Below are positions 15,711-25,496 of a stretch of 64,000 bases of DNA, in pieces. Under the pieces are notes generated by a model. That model was given only the letters and a program-made list of their open reading frames with translations, was not told the origin of the DNA and did not search any database. Where the stretch lies: positions 1 to 64,000 of the forward strand of contig JAIUPA010000016.1 of NCBI GenBank assembly GCA_020161665.1. Reading direction: 5' to 3'. A program made the translations under genes and the position numbers. Position 1 is the stretch's first letter. Every line of letters begins with the position of its first letter. The DNA is from Pseudomonadota bacterium. GTDB taxonomy: Bacteria; Pseudomonadota; Alphaproteobacteria; Rhizobiales; Rhizobiaceae.

Positions 15711-18280
15711 TTCCCGACAACTCCCTTGATGCCGCCACCGATCAGCAGCGTAACGTCCATCAGCGCGACGAACGGATTGGCCCCGCCGGAAACCGCCAGA
15801 TAGCGCGGCTGCCAGTGCGGATTGAATTTCTGCTTGAAGGCCCGCAGACCTTTGAAATTGTAAAAGCGTTCGCCGAGATCGTAAACCGCGCTTCCGAAGC
15901 GGTCCCAGACCGGGGCCGCCTGCCGCTTGCGAATGCCCGAAAGCGGGGCCATGCCCAGATTGAAGGTGCGATAGCCTTCTTCGCGAAGGTGAAGCATCGT
16001 CTTGGCGAAGAGGAAATCCATGGCCCCGCGCGGTGCATCCGGATGGAACCGCATCAGGTCGACGGTGGCTTCCGCTTTTGTCTGCGTCACCAGAACATTG
16101 GCGAAGGCGACAATCCGACCCTCATGGCGCAGGATGGCCACCGGCTGGGCGGCGATGTAGTCCGGGTCGAACGCCCCCAGCGAAAAGCCTTTTTCGCGGG
16201 TTTCATGTTCGGTCAGCCAGGCATCGGAAACGGCTTTCAGATCGTCCATGATCGACGCAACATCGTCTGCCGCGATCATTTCAAACATCAGGCCATCGCG
16301 TTCGCCACGGCTCACACCCTGTCTGAGATTGGCCCAGCGCCCGCCCTTGAGATCGAAGGCGTCGAGCTTCACCTCGGCCAGTTCACCCAGCTTGAAGGCG
16401 CGCAACCCCGCATCGGCGAGCGGTGAAAGAATGGCGGGCGAGACCTGATAGAAAACGGCGCGGCAGCCTTGAGAACGGGCAAACTCCACGAAATGCCAGA
16501 CGAGTTCGGCAAATTCATCGCGCGGGCCGACCGGATCGAGGAAGGCAATCAATGACCGGCCGTAGCTGCGATACATCAGGAAGGTGTCGCCGCTTTGCGA
16601 GAACATCATCCGCTTGTCGCCCATGCGCACCAGATTGGCATCGGCAACATCTTGCGCCATGACAATCGAAATGGCCCGGTCGAGATCATCGGGGCCTTCG
16701 GGCAGGGGCGGGTGAACGGCAGGACGCAACAGCGCGTAAAGGCTCGCACCCGTCGCCAGTATGGCAAGGCCCAGCGCCGCACGCAGCGAGCGTGGTGCAT
16801 CGCCGTAGAACTCGAACTGCCACCACAGATCATGGCTGTATTCAATATCGCGATAAACGAAAAACAGAATGGTTCCCGCACCAGCCATGACAACCAGCAT
16901 GGCAAAGAGCCAGGGCGGTGAAAGTGGTTGGTTGAAAAGCGAGGCCCGCCGGTCAAACCGTCGCCGAGAGGCGATGAGGCTGAGCACCAGAAGCCCGAGC
17001 ATGCTGGCTTCGAGAATGGCCCCGGCCTTGACGAGCGACAGGACAATGGCCGCAGGCGCGGCAATCAGCGTGATCACCAGCGCGCCATCCAGCCGCTGCT
17101 GCAGGCCGCGCGACGCCAGAATGAGGATGAGGCCGAGGATCGAGGCCAGGAAGTGCGCGCCCTCAATCAGGGGCAGCGGCAGAAGGTCGGAGAGAAAATC
17201 CAGATGCACTTCCGGCGCGGGCGTGACGGACGAGAAGACGAGCATCGTGCCGCAGATGAAGGCAAGCGCCGAGGTCAGCACAGGAGCGAGCTGCGACAGC
17301 GCCGCCAGCGGAATGCGGCTGGTCAGCGGGCGCAGAAGCGAGGCGGAAACGATGGCAATCGCCACCACCAGCGGCAGGACGTAGTAAATGATGCGGTAGA
17401 GCACCAGCGCCGACAGGATCTGCTCGATTCCGGCATTGCCGTTGCCCAGTGCGGCGACCATGACCGCTTCGAAAACGCCGATCCCGCCCGGCACATGGCT
17501 TAAAACACCAAGGCCGATGGCGGCGGCATAGATCGCCAGAAAGGACGGCCAGCCGAACCCGGTCGAGGGCAGAAGCACATAAAGAACGCTGGCCGATGCG
17601 GCGACATCAAGTGCCGTGACCAGAAACTGGCGGGCCGCCGTTGCCGTATCCGGCAGAACCAGCGTCAGCCTGCCAATTTTGAAAGGCTTGGCGCGGTGGC
17701 CGATATAGGCCAGTCCCGCCACCAGAATCAGAATGACGACGGCACCGCTGCGCAAGATAAGCGGCGAGAGGTTCATGACCTTGCCAAGGTGATCGGCAAC
17801 CGGCAGCACGGAAATGGCCGCGACCGATGCCAGACCAATGCCGAAGGCGAAGGTGATGAAAGCAATGATGCGGGCCACATCTTCCGGCGACAGGCCGAAC
17901 TTGGTGTAGACCCGGTAGCGGATGGCCCCGCCGCTGAGTGGACCGAAGCCGACGGAATTGGAAATGGCATAGGCCGAGAACGCCGTCACCGCCACGGTGG
18001 CGGGTGGCACCTTGCGGCGGCGGATATAGGCCAGCGCGTTGAAATCGTAAGCCACCAGCGCGGCATAGGAGAGGCCGGTGAAGAAGACGGCCAGAAGAAG
18101 GTCCTTGACCGGCGTATCGATCACCGACTGCACGACATCGTCGTAACGCACCTCGCCGGTCAGGCGGTAAAGGGCCAGCACCACCAGCCCGAAGACACCA
18201 AGGGCGGCAGCAAAGGCCAGCGGTTCGGCAAACCGCATGATGAGGTTACGCAGTGCGGTAAACGTAGGACTGGGCTTCAT
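15707..18280 (-). CDS. lpiA: Lysylphosphatidylglycerol synthase/flippase (MprF/LpiA)
   Basis: An 857-aa integral membrane enzyme. The N-terminal 500-odd residues hold about 13 hydrophobic segments, including the flippase-type region NSVGFGPLSGGAIRYRVYTK and LSHVPGGIGVFEAVMVAALG. The C-terminal soluble DUF2156 domain (for example MGDKRMMFSQSGDTFLMYRS, LMRFHPDAPRGAMDFLFAK, NLGMAPLSG) transfers lysine from Lys-tRNA to phosphatidylglycerol. The product makes the membrane less negative and resists cationic peptides. The ATG at 18280 (MKPSPTFTALRNLIMRFAEP) gives normal length; ribosome-site support is weak and 18238 is an alternative. It is followed by acvB with overlap and lies 70 nt downstream of the hybrid kinase gene on the same strand. 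Confidence 0.92.
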   Translation of the reverse strand: MKPSPTFTALRNLIMRFAEPLAFAAALGVFGLVVLALYRLTGEVRYDDVVQSVIDTPVKDLLLAVFFTGLSYAALVAYDFNALAYIRRRKVPPATVAVTAFSAYAISNSVGFGPLSGGAIRYRVYTKFGLSPEDVARIIAFITFAFGIGLASVAAISVLPVADHLGKVMNLSPLILRSGAVVILILVAGLAYIGHRAKPFKIGRLTLVLPDTATAARQFLVTALDVAASASVLYVLLPSTGFGWPSFLAIYAAAIGLGVLSHVPGGIGVFEAVMVAALGNGNAGIEQILSALVLYRIIYYVLPLVVAIAIVSASLLRPLTSRIPLAALSQLAPVLTSALAFICGTMLVFSSVTPAPEVHLDFLSDLLPLPLIEGAHFLASILGLILILASRGLQQRLDGALVITLIAAPAAIVLSLVKAGAILEASMLGLLVLSLIASRRRFDRRASLFNQPLSPPWLFAMLVVMAGAGTILFFVYRDIEYSHDLWWQFEFYGDAPRSLRAALGLAILATGASLYALLRPAVHPPLPEGPDDLDRAISIVMAQDVADANLVRMGDKRMMFSQSGDTFLMYRSYGRSLIAFLDPVGPRDEFAELVWHFVEFARSQGCRAVFYQVSPAILSPLADAGLRAFKLGELAEVKLDAFDLKGGRWANLRQGVSRGERDGLMFEMIAADDVASIMDDLKAVSDAWLTEHETREKGFSLGAFDPDYIAAQPVAILRHEGRIVAFANVLVTQTKAEATVDLMRFHPDAPRGAMDFLFAKTMLHLREEGYRTFNLGMAPLSGIRKRQAAPVWDRFGSAVYDLGERFYNFKGLRAFKQKFNPHWQPRYLAVSGGANPFVALMDVTLLIGGGIKGVVGK

Positions 18281-18350
18281 TGCAGGAAAGGTCCGGCTTC
18301 TCGGGAAGTTGGCCTTTGATTCCCAAATTATGGCTGAATTTGAGCGGCAA

Positions 18351-21300
18351 TCATTCCGCCGCCATTTTCCTCTGGCCAGCCACCTGCGTGAGGTAAGCGC
18401 GAAGCGCTGCCGGGCGAACCGGCTTGTGCTGCAGGCCGATATGATGACGCTCGGCTTCACCGCGCACTTCCTGTGTGCGGTCGGCGGTGATGACCAGCGC
18501 CGGGGTGTCCTGCTCATACAGGGCGCGCAGACGCAAAATGGCCCCGATGCCGCTGCCATCATCCAGATGGTAATCGGCAATCACCAGATCCGGCGGCACG
18601 GGATTGGCGGCAATCACCGCATCAAGCGCCTCGACGGAACCGGCGGTTTCCACCTGACAGCCCCAACCGGAAATCAGCATGCGCATGCCGTCGAGAATGG
18701 TCTGTTCATTGTCGATGCACAGCACCCGGAAACCGCGCAGCGGCTGCGTCGAGGGTTCCTGAACCGGCGCGGCAACCACCGGCTGCGGTGCAGGCACGGT
18801 CAGATCAAGCGGCATGGAGACACGGAACGTCGTGCCCTTGCCGGGGCGCGACAGAAGCTCGACCTTGTGGTTCAAAACGCGCGCGATGCGGTCGACGATG
18901 GAAAGACCAAGCCCGAGGCCCGAGGCCGTGCGGGCCCCCTGATCCAGACGGGCGAATTCCTTGAACACCGTGCGGAATTTCGAAGACGGAATGCCAATCC
19001 CTGAATCCGTCACCTGAATGACGGCTTCATTGCCCCATTTGCGCACGCCCACCAGAACCTTGCCGGTGACGGTATATTTGATAGCGTTCGAAACGAGGTT
19101 CTGCACCAGACGGCGCAACAGGTTCGGGTCGGATCGGGTGCGAAGCGTCGTCGGCAGCACCACGAATTCGAGGTTCTTCTCGCGCGCCATCGGGGCAAAG
19201 TCGGTCTCGATGCGCTGCAGAAGTTCGTTGAGATCGACGGATGAGAACCGCGCCTTCATCGCGCCCGTATCCAGACGGGAAATGTCGAGAACGGCGCCCA
19301 GAATGGTTTCCACCGATTCCAGCGCGGAATCGATATTGCGCACCAGTGCGCTGTTTTCGGAATCGCTCATCTTCTCGACCAGTGTCGAGGAATAAAGGCG
19401 CGCCGCATTGAGCGGCTGGAGAATGTCGTGGCCTGCCGCGGCAAAGAATCGGGTCTTGCCGATATTGGCCTCGTCGGCGGAGGCGCGCGCTTCGGCCAGT
19501 TCCTTGTTCACGCGCGTCAGTTCTGCCGTGCGTTCCGTCACGCGCTGTTCCAGCGTCTCATTGGCCTGCTTCAGGGCCTGGTCGGCGGCCACGCGCTGGG
19601 TAATGTCGGTGAAGGTGGCCACGATGCCCTTGTCCGGCATGGCGTTGCAGCGCACTTCGATGATGCGTTCGCCGCCCGCCAGAACCAGCGGGAAGGGCTC
19701 GTCCAGCGTGCGAAACGCCGTGACAATCTTCTGCGGCTCGTCGCTCTTGATGTCGCCGCGTTCCGTCAGGATGGCGACGATTTCGGTGAGCGGAAAGCCA
19801 ACCTGTCCCACATGCTCCGGCAGGTCGAGCAGCGTGCGGAACCGCCGGTTCCAGATCGTCAGGCGGTTCGAGCTGTCGAACACGGCAATGCCCTGATCCA
19901 TCTGGGAGAGAGCGGTCTGCAGCATGTCCTGATTATATTGCAGCGCTTCGCTGGCCTGATCGAGAAGCCAGGCGGTATCCGCCGACGTATCCTCGGCCTT
20001 TTGCAGGATGAGCGACAGAACGAGGCGGGCCGAGGACGAGCCGATGGCGCTGCCAAGCTGCTGCTCGGCATAATGGATCAGCGCCATATCGGCGGGCTGG
20101 TCGTTTTCCAGCCGCCGTCCGATGTTGCGCTCATAGGTCTCGAAAGACCGCAGCATGCGTTCGTCGCCCAGATAGCGGGCAATGGCGACCTTCAGATCAC
20201 CGACGCTGACACGCGTTTTCCAGCCACGCGTGGCAAATTGCGACCGCGTATGGCGTTTGACGAAAATGCCGGACTGGATGCGCTCAACCGGCTTCGGATT
20301 GCGCGACAGGGAGCCGAGCACGAAGGCGGTGCAGTTGACCAGCAGGCTGAGGATCGAGACCGTGACCAGCGGGTCCGGCGAGGCCGTATGGAAGGCGCTG
20401 ACGCCGGGAAACAGGAAGCCGAGGATCGCCGCGGCCACATAGCTGTTGTCGGGGCCGCCAAGGCTTGGCACGAAAAGCAGATAGGCCCAGACGAAGAAGC
20501 CCGAGGTGAGGCCGGCAATGGCCCCGCGCGCGTTGGCGCGCCGCCAGATCAGGCCACCGAACAGCGCCGGTGCCACTTGTGCCACGGCGGCAAAGGACAG
20601 AAGGCCGATTGAGGCAAGCCCTGTCCCCACGTCCACCGACCGATAGTAGAGATAGCCGAGCAGCATGATGGCCAGAATGGCCGTGCGGCGGATGTTGAGG
20701 AGCGTGCGCACGAAATCATCGCGCTGGCTCTGGCGCCCGATCAGCCGCTGGCGCAGCAGGAACGGCATGACGATATCGTTTGAAACCGTAATCGCCAACG
20801 CGACAGAAGCCACGATGACCATGGCGGTGGCGGCCGAAAAGCCGCCGATGAAGGTGATCAACGTCACGATCTTCATGTCATGTGCATAGGGCAGCGCCAG
20901 AACGTAAAGATCGGGATTGCCCGCGCCGCCGAAAATGATGACGCCGCCAATGGCCACCGGCAGGACGAACAGATTGATGGCGATGAGATAGAGCGGCAAG
21001 AGCCGCCCGGCCATGCGCAACTCTTCGCGCGTGCGGTTTTCCACCACCGTGACATGGAACTGGCGCGGCAGGAGGATGATCGCGAAGGCCGACAGCATGA
21101 TGAGAAGCAGCCAGCGACTGAGCGGTGTCTTGTAGGAGAGCGCCTCCATGACCTTTTCGTTGGCCACGGCCTTCTGCCAAAGGTCGCCCGGCCCGTCGAA
21201 AATCAGGAAGACGACGGCAAAGCAGGCCGAAGCAAAGGCAATCAGCTTGACGAGCGATTCCATCGAGACGGCCAGGATCAGGCCGTCCTGATGCTCGGTC

Positions 21301-21860
21301 GCATCGGTGTGGCGCGTCCCGAAGATGATGGCAAAGGCCGTCAGAACCAGCGTCACGATCAGCGCCAGATCGAGGAAATAGAGGTTGCCGTTGCCGATGC
21401 CGTAGGCCGCCGGATCGACCATCGCCGAAACGGAGCCGGCAACCGCCTTCAATTGCAGCGCGATATAGGGAATGGCACCGACCAGAGAAATCAGTGCGAC
21501 AATCGTCGCGACCGCCGGATTCTTGCCGTAGCGGGCCGCAATGAAATCGGCAATCGAGGTCAGTTTTTCAGCCTTGGCGAGTTCCGTTATGCGGCGCAGA
21601 ATCGGCATGCCCAGAGTGAAGACGAGGATCGGGCCGATATAGATCGCCGTAAATTCCAGACCGCGCTGCGTGGCAAGGCCAACGCCACCGAAATAGGTCC
21701 ATGAGGTGCAGTAGATGGCAATCGACAAGGCATAGACCGTCGGCCGCCCCTTTTCAGGGACGCCGCGCTCGCGCGTTCTGCGGTCGCCATAGCTTGCCAC
21801 TGCAAAAAGCAGCAGAAGATAGGCGATCGCCGCCGCCAATATGATCCAGCCTGCGAGCAT
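18351..21860 (-). CDS. Hybrid histidine kinase with N-terminal sodium:solute symporter domain (CbrA-like)
   Basis: A 1169-aa protein joining transport-like and signalling modules. Residues 1-490 have 12-13 hydrophobic segments with sodium:solute symporter (SSS/PutP) character. A cytoplasmic linker follows, then a PAS domain (about 620-730, GIAVFDSSNRLTIWNRRF), a coiled coil, and HisKA with phospho-acceptor His811 (AAAGHDILQPLNAARLYSST). The ATPase domain has N box NLVSNAIKY and G boxes DSGIGIPSSKF and GLGLGLSIVDR. The C-terminal receiver has Asp1096 (VIADYHLDDG). The layout matches CbrA-type kinases of carbon/nitrogen control, but with an added receiver. The ATG at 21860 has a GGAGGAG site 4 nt upstream. 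No cognate response regulator is adjacent. The signal, and whether the domain transports, are unknown. Confidence 0.9.
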   Translation of the reverse strand: MLAGWIILAAAIAYLLLLFAVASYGDRRTRERGVPEKGRPTVYALSIAIYCTSWTYFGGVGLATQRGLEFTAIYIGPILVFTLGMPILRRITELAKAEKLTSIADFIAARYGKNPAVATIVALISLVGAIPYIALQLKAVAGSVSAMVDPAAYGIGNGNLYFLDLALIVTLVLTAFAIIFGTRHTDATEHQDGLILAVSMESLVKLIAFASACFAVVFLIFDGPGDLWQKAVANEKVMEALSYKTPLSRWLLLIMLSAFAIILLPRQFHVTVVENRTREELRMAGRLLPLYLIAINLFVLPVAIGGVIIFGGAGNPDLYVLALPYAHDMKIVTLITFIGGFSAATAMVIVASVALAITVSNDIVMPFLLRQRLIGRQSQRDDFVRTLLNIRRTAILAIMLLGYLYYRSVDVGTGLASIGLLSFAAVAQVAPALFGGLIWRRANARGAIAGLTSGFFVWAYLLFVPSLGGPDNSYVAAAILGFLFPGVSAFHTASPDPLVTVSILSLLVNCTAFVLGSLSRNPKPVERIQSGIFVKRHTRSQFATRGWKTRVSVGDLKVAIARYLGDERMLRSFETYERNIGRRLENDQPADMALIHYAEQQLGSAIGSSSARLVLSLILQKAEDTSADTAWLLDQASEALQYNQDMLQTALSQMDQGIAVFDSSNRLTIWNRRFRTLLDLPEHVGQVGFPLTEIVAILTERGDIKSDEPQKIVTAFRTLDEPFPLVLAGGERIIEVRCNAMPDKGIVATFTDITQRVAADQALKQANETLEQRVTERTAELTRVNKELAEARASADEANIGKTRFFAAAGHDILQPLNAARLYSSTLVEKMSDSENSALVRNIDSALESVETILGAVLDISRLDTGAMKARFSSVDLNELLQRIETDFAPMAREKNLEFVVLPTTLRTRSDPNLLRRLVQNLVSNAIKYTVTGKVLVGVRKWGNEAVIQVTDSGIGIPSSKFRTVFKEFARLDQGARTASGLGLGLSIVDRIARVLNHKVELLSRPGKGTTFRVSMPLDLTVPAPQPVVAAPVQEPSTQPLRGFRVLCIDNEQTILDGMRMLISGWGCQVETAGSVEALDAVIAANPVPPDLVIADYHLDDGSGIGAILRLRALYEQDTPALVITADRTQEVRGEAERHHIGLQHKPVRPAALRAYLTQVAGQRKMAAE

Positions 21861-22087
21861 GTCTCCTCCACATGGGCTCGTCGGCAAAGCTTATAGGGAA
21901 AATCGCTTCGCAAGCAAATCGTTCACCGCATTTGCCAACACCCAAAGCCTTGAACAAAGCGCAATTTCTTTGGCGGCACTGGCGAACTTTGGTATAGGTT
22001 CATTGCGCGCAATGTAATCTGAGGCTGTGGGCGCGGTTTGAAGGCCTGTCAAAACACAGCACTTGACCATCCGCATGGAGATTTTAA

Positions 22088-22510
22088 ATGTTGAATGAAT
22101 TCAAGGCCTTTATTGCCAAGGGCAATGTCATGGATCTGGCCGTCGGTGTTATTATCGGTGGCGCCTTCGGGAAAATCGTGACGTCGCTGGTCAATGATAT
22201 CATCATGCCCGTCGTTGGCGCGCTGTTTGGTGGCATCGACTTCTCGAACTACTTCCTGGCCCTCAGCAGCAATGTCACCGCGACCACGCTTGCCGCCGCC
22301 CGTGAGCAGGGGGCCGTTTTCGCCTACGGTAACTTCCTCACCGTCGTCATCGACTTCATGATTCTGGCTTGGATCATCTTCCTCATGGTGAAGCTGGTGA
22401 ACAAGCTGCGCACCTCGGTCGAGAAGGAAAAGGCCCCGGAAGCACCCGCTGCTCCGCCGGCTGACATCCAGCTTCTGACGGAAATCCGCGATCTCCTGAA
22501 AAAGGATTGA
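22088..22510 (+). CDS. mscL: Large-conductance mechanosensitive channel MscL
   Basis: A 140-aa channel subunit with the MscL N-terminus ([20 protein letters not shown]), TM1 running into [20 protein letters not shown], a periplasmic loop, and TM2 ([20 protein letters not shown]). A charged C-terminal helix contains [15 protein letters not shown]. It forms a pentameric emergency valve that opens on osmotic downshock. GGAG sits 7 nt before the ATG. It is monocistronic, bounded downstream by a strong terminator. Confidence 0.97.
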   Translation: MLNEFKAFIAKGNVMDLAVGVIIGGAFGKIVTSLVNDIIMPVVGALFGGIDFSNYFLALSSNVTATTLAAAREQGAVFAYGNFLTVVIDFMILAWIIFLMVKLVNKLRTSVEKEKAPEAPAAPPADIQLLTEIRDLLKKD

Positions 22511-22527
22511 TCATCGGTTGAAAGCAG

Positions 22528-22568
22528 GCGCGACCCATCAGTCAAATCGATGGGTCGCGCAGCTTTTA
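22528..22568 (+). terminator. mscL: Intrinsic terminator after mscL
   Basis: Perfect 12-bp stem GCGCGACCCATC/GATGGGTCGCGC with a 9-nt loop, followed by AGCTTTTAT, 17 nt after the mscL stop. Confidence 0.9.
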
Positions 22569-22691
22569 TCATGGGATTTCTGCGATTATTCGCATTACAA
22601 AAGCCAAGTCATCCGCGAGGGTGAAAAATCCGCGTCGGGCCCCCAAACGGTCCGACGTTTCATTTTGTCGCTTGAGCCAAGGAGACAGGAA

Positions 22692-23861
22692 GTGTCGGTT
22701 CTGAAGGATTTGAGCCCGCGCGCGCTCGCCGCGCCCGAAAGCGGTATCGTTGAGGTCATTACCTATGCCCGTGGCCGGGAAGGTCTGATCCCGCTCTGGG
22801 CTGGCGAAGGTGATCTTCCGACCCCTTCCTTCATCAACGATGCCGTGGCCGAGGCGCTGAAAAACGGCGAGACCTTCTACACCTGGCAGCGTGGCATTCC
22901 CGAACTGCGTCAGGCGCTGTCCGATTATTACGCCCGCCACTTTGATGTGAACCTTTCGACAGACCATTTCTACGTCACCGGCTCTGGCATGCATGCGATT
23001 GCGCTTGCCGTTCAGGCGCTGACGGAACCCGGCGATGAACTGATCTACCTCTCGCCCATCTGGCCGAATATCATTTCCGCCACCGAACTGGCCGGCGCGC
23101 ACCCCAAGGGCGTGACCCTCTCCTTCACGGAAGGCCGCTGGACGCTGGATCTTGACCGTCTGGAAGCGGCGATCACCCCGAAAACCCGTGCCATTTTCGT
23201 CAACACGCCGTCGAACCCCACGGGCTGGACGGCCTCGAAGGATGATTTGACCGCCATTCTGGCACTCGCTCGCAAGCACGGCCTGTGGATCATCGCCGAT
23301 GAAATCTACAGCCTCTATCACTTTGCCGCCGCCGGACGCGCGGCTTCCTTCATGGATGTGATGGAGGAGGGCGACCGCATCATCTTTGCCAATTCCTTCT
23401 CCAAGAACTGGTCGATGACCGGCTGGCGTGTCGGCTGGCTGGTGGCCCCGCCGGAACTGGGGCAGGTGATTGAAAATCTCGTGCAATATTCGAACTCCGG
23501 CGTCGCACAGTTCATGCAGCGCGGCGCGGTGGTGGCGCTGAATGAGGGGGATGATTTCGTGCGCGAAAACATTCGCCGTGCAGCCGAGGGCCGCGATATT
23601 CTCTGTGACACGCTGCTGGCCACCAATCGGGTCGAGACATTGAAGCCCGATGGCGCGCTTTACGCCTTCCTCAAGATCGATGGCGTGACGGATAGCCGCC
23701 GGGCTGCCTTTGATATCGTCGACAAGGCGCGCGTGGCGCTGGCACCCGGCTCGGCCTTTGGCGCGGGCGGCGAAAACATGCTGCGTGCCTGCTTCCTGCG
23801 CAACCCGGACCATGTGCGCGAAGCGGCAGCGCGTCTTGCCGAATACATCCGCGCATTGTGA
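22692..23861 (+). CDS. Pyridoxal-phosphate-dependent aminotransferase (class I/II)
   Basis: A 389-aa fold-type I aminotransferase. Visible features are substrate/cofactor-side AGEGDLPTPSFINDAV, NTPSNPTGW with the conserved Asn-Pro, DEIYSLYHF with the PLP-ring Asp and Tyr, and the Schiff-base lysine in NSFSKNWSMTGWRVGW. A C-terminal Arg lies in the substrate-binding part. The family transaminates aspartate, aromatic or other amino acids; the substrate cannot be assigned. The GTG at 22692 follows AAGGAGA with 7-8 nt spacing, and longer in-frame starts overlap the mscL terminator. A terminator follows the gene. Confidence 0.88.
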   Translation: MSVLKDLSPRALAAPESGIVEVITYARGREGLIPLWAGEGDLPTPSFINDAVAEALKNGETFYTWQRGIPELRQALSDYYARHFDVNLSTDHFYVTGSGMHAIALAVQALTEPGDELIYLSPIWPNIISATELAGAHPKGVTLSFTEGRWTLDLDRLEAAITPKTRAIFVNTPSNPTGWTASKDDLTAILALARKHGLWIIADEIYSLYHFAAAGRAASFMDVMEEGDRIIFANSFSKNWSMTGWRVGWLVAPPELGQVIENLVQYSNSGVAQFMQRGAVVALNEGDDFVRENIRRAAEGRDILCDTLLATNRVETLKPDGALYAFLKIDGVTDSRRAAFDIVDKARVALAPGSAFGAGGENMLRACFLRNPDHVREAAARLAEYIRAL

Positions 23862-23872
23862 TGAAACTACGG

Positions 23873-23903
23873 GCGATCCCGTTCTGGCGGGATCGCTCGA
23901 ATT
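23873..23903 (+). terminator. Intrinsic terminator after the aminotransferase gene
   Basis: 9-bp perfect stem GCGATCCCG/CGGGATCGC (23873-23896) with a 6-nt loop, followed by TCGAATTTTA. Confidence 0.8.
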
Positions 23904-24044
23904 TTACTGATTTTCGCAAGTCTCGATTTACTATCATATTGATTTGAAATCATATTTTGAGATTGAAAGGGTCCTTATTCACCAATTTTGAAGCGCCCCA
24001 TGGTCTGATGCTCCCCATAAGAACAAAAGCAGGGGAAGAAGATC

Positions 24045-25079
24045 ATGACTGTATTGGTGACGGGTGGTGCTGGCTACATTGGGAGCCACATGGTCTGGAC
24101 GCTGATCGAGGCGGGTGAAGATGTGGTGGTGCTGGATCGGCTCTCCACCGGATTCCGCTGGGCCGTTGCGCCTGAGGCACGTTTTTATCTGGGGGATGTG
24201 GGCGATCGCCAGATCCTCAAGCAGATCTTCGCTGAAAACGAGATCGACGCCATTCTGCACTTCGCCGGTTCGGTCGTCGTGCCGGAATCGGTTGCGCATC
24301 CGCTGCGCTATTATGAAAACAACACGGCCAACACCCGCACGCTGATTGATGAAGCCAATGAGGCTGGCATCCAGCATTTCATCTTCTCGTCAACGGCAGC
24401 CGTCTATGGACGCCAGCCGGTGGCCGGCCCGGTTCCCGAAAGCGGCGTCGTTGCGCCGGAAACGCCTTATGGCCTTTCCAAGCTGATGTCGGAAATGATG
24501 CTCCGCGATACGGCGGCGGCCCATGACTTCCGTTACGTGGCGCTTCGCTACTTCAACGTGGCGGGCAGCGATGTGAAGGGCCGCACCGGCCAGTCCACCA
24601 AGGGGGCCACGCATCTGATCAAGGTGGCGTGTGAAACCTCGCTCGGCCAGCGCGATCATATCGATGTGTTCGGTACGGATTACCCGACGCCGGATGGCTC
24701 GGGCGTGCGCGACTTCATCCATGTCAACGATCTGGCCGAAGCCCATATGAAGGCACTGACCTACCTTCGCAATGGTGGCGCGTCACTTGTCGCCAACTGC
24801 GGCTATGGCAAGGGGTTCTCGGTGCTGGAAGTGCTGAATACGATCATGGAGATTGAAAAGCGCCCGCTGAAGATCAACTATTGTCCGCGTCGCCCGGGTG
24901 ATCTCGGCAGCGTTGTGGCCGATGCCCGCCTGATCCGTCAGGAACTGGGCTGGACACCGCGCTATGACGATCTGACGCTGATCCTGAAGACGGCCCTCAA
25001 CTGGGAGCGCCATCTGGCAGAGCGCAACGGCGACAATCTCAAGACGATCTATCGCAAGCTTGCCGCCGTCAATTTCTGA
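24045..25079 (+). CDS. galE: UDP-glucose 4-epimerase
   Basis: A 344-aa extended short-chain dehydrogenase with the NAD-binding motif GGAGYIGSHM at the N-terminus. The catalytic triad region has SSTAAVYG (Ser/Thr near 116-117) and Tyr142-x3-Lys146 (YGLSK). It interconverts UDP-glucose and UDP-galactose, supplying galactose for exopolysaccharide and lipopolysaccharide. In rhizobia this gene is also called exoB. The SD AGGGGAAGAAG is well placed. It stands alone, convergent with the downstream DUF442 gene. The nucleotide-sugar role is firm; the exo role is by family. Confidence 0.93.
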   Translation: MTVLVTGGAGYIGSHMVWTLIEAGEDVVVLDRLSTGFRWAVAPEARFYLGDVGDRQILKQIFAENEIDAILHFAGSVVVPESVAHPLRYYENNTANTRTLIDEANEAGIQHFIFSSTAAVYGRQPVAGPVPESGVVAPETPYGLSKLMSEMMLRDTAAAHDFRYVALRYFNVAGSDVKGRTGQSTKGATHLIKVACETSLGQRDHIDVFGTDYPTPDGSGVRDFIHVNDLAEAHMKALTYLRNGGASLVANCGYGKGFSVLEVLNTIMEIEKRPLKINYCPRRPGDLGSVVADARLIRQELGWTPRYDDLTLILKTALNWERHLAERNGDNLKTIYRKLAAVNF

Positions 25080-25103
25080 TCCGGCAAACCCGGTGGGCGG
25101 CCA

Positions 25104-25442
25104 TCAGCCGCCCATCTGCATGGCCATCTGGTAAAGCATGGCCGAACGTGCGCCCGATGCGCAATAGGCAAGGATCGGCCCCTTGGCATCCTTGACGATG
25201 CCGCGAAGCTTCTTGGCCTGCTCCATCGGCATGGCAGCGCCGCCAACCGGAAGATAATAGGCCGAAATACCTGCCGCCTGCGCGGCCTTCTCGATGTCGG
25301 CGAAGGACGGCTGGAAAAAGCCTTCGCCATCCGGACGCATGCAAACGACAGCGGTGTAGCCAGCCTCGGCCAGCTTGCCGATATCCTTCGGCGAAACCTG
25401 CCCGGAAATGTGATAGGTACTGTCAATCGGGCGAATGCTCAT
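25104..25442 (-). CDS. TIGR01244/DUF442 family sulfurtransferase-like protein
   Basis: A 112-aa cytoplasmic protein with the phosphatase/rhodanese-like fold of DUF442. The opening is MSIRPIDSTYHISGQVSPKD and the catalytic-loop candidate is Cys94-A-S-G-A-Arg99 (LAYCASGARSAML), a rhodanese-like C-x4-R loop. The same domain is fused to the metallo-hydrolase in Blh proteins of BigR-controlled sulfide detoxification operons. The length fits the stand-alone family. The ATG at 25442 is preferred over upstream in-frame starts because family similarity begins there; its ribosome site is weak. Upstream, about 55 nt away, lies a perfect 11-bp-arm palindrome. Confidence 0.82.
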   Translation of the reverse strand: MSIRPIDSTYHISGQVSPKDIGKLAEAGYTAVVCMRPDGEGFFQPSFADIEKAAQAAGISAYYLPVGGAAMPMEQAKKLRGIVKDAKGPILAYCASGARSAMLYQMAMQMGG

Positions 25443-25496
25443 GGCGGCGATCTTTCTCGTTTGATTGTCGTTGCGGCGCTTCCGGCGACCGTTCGG

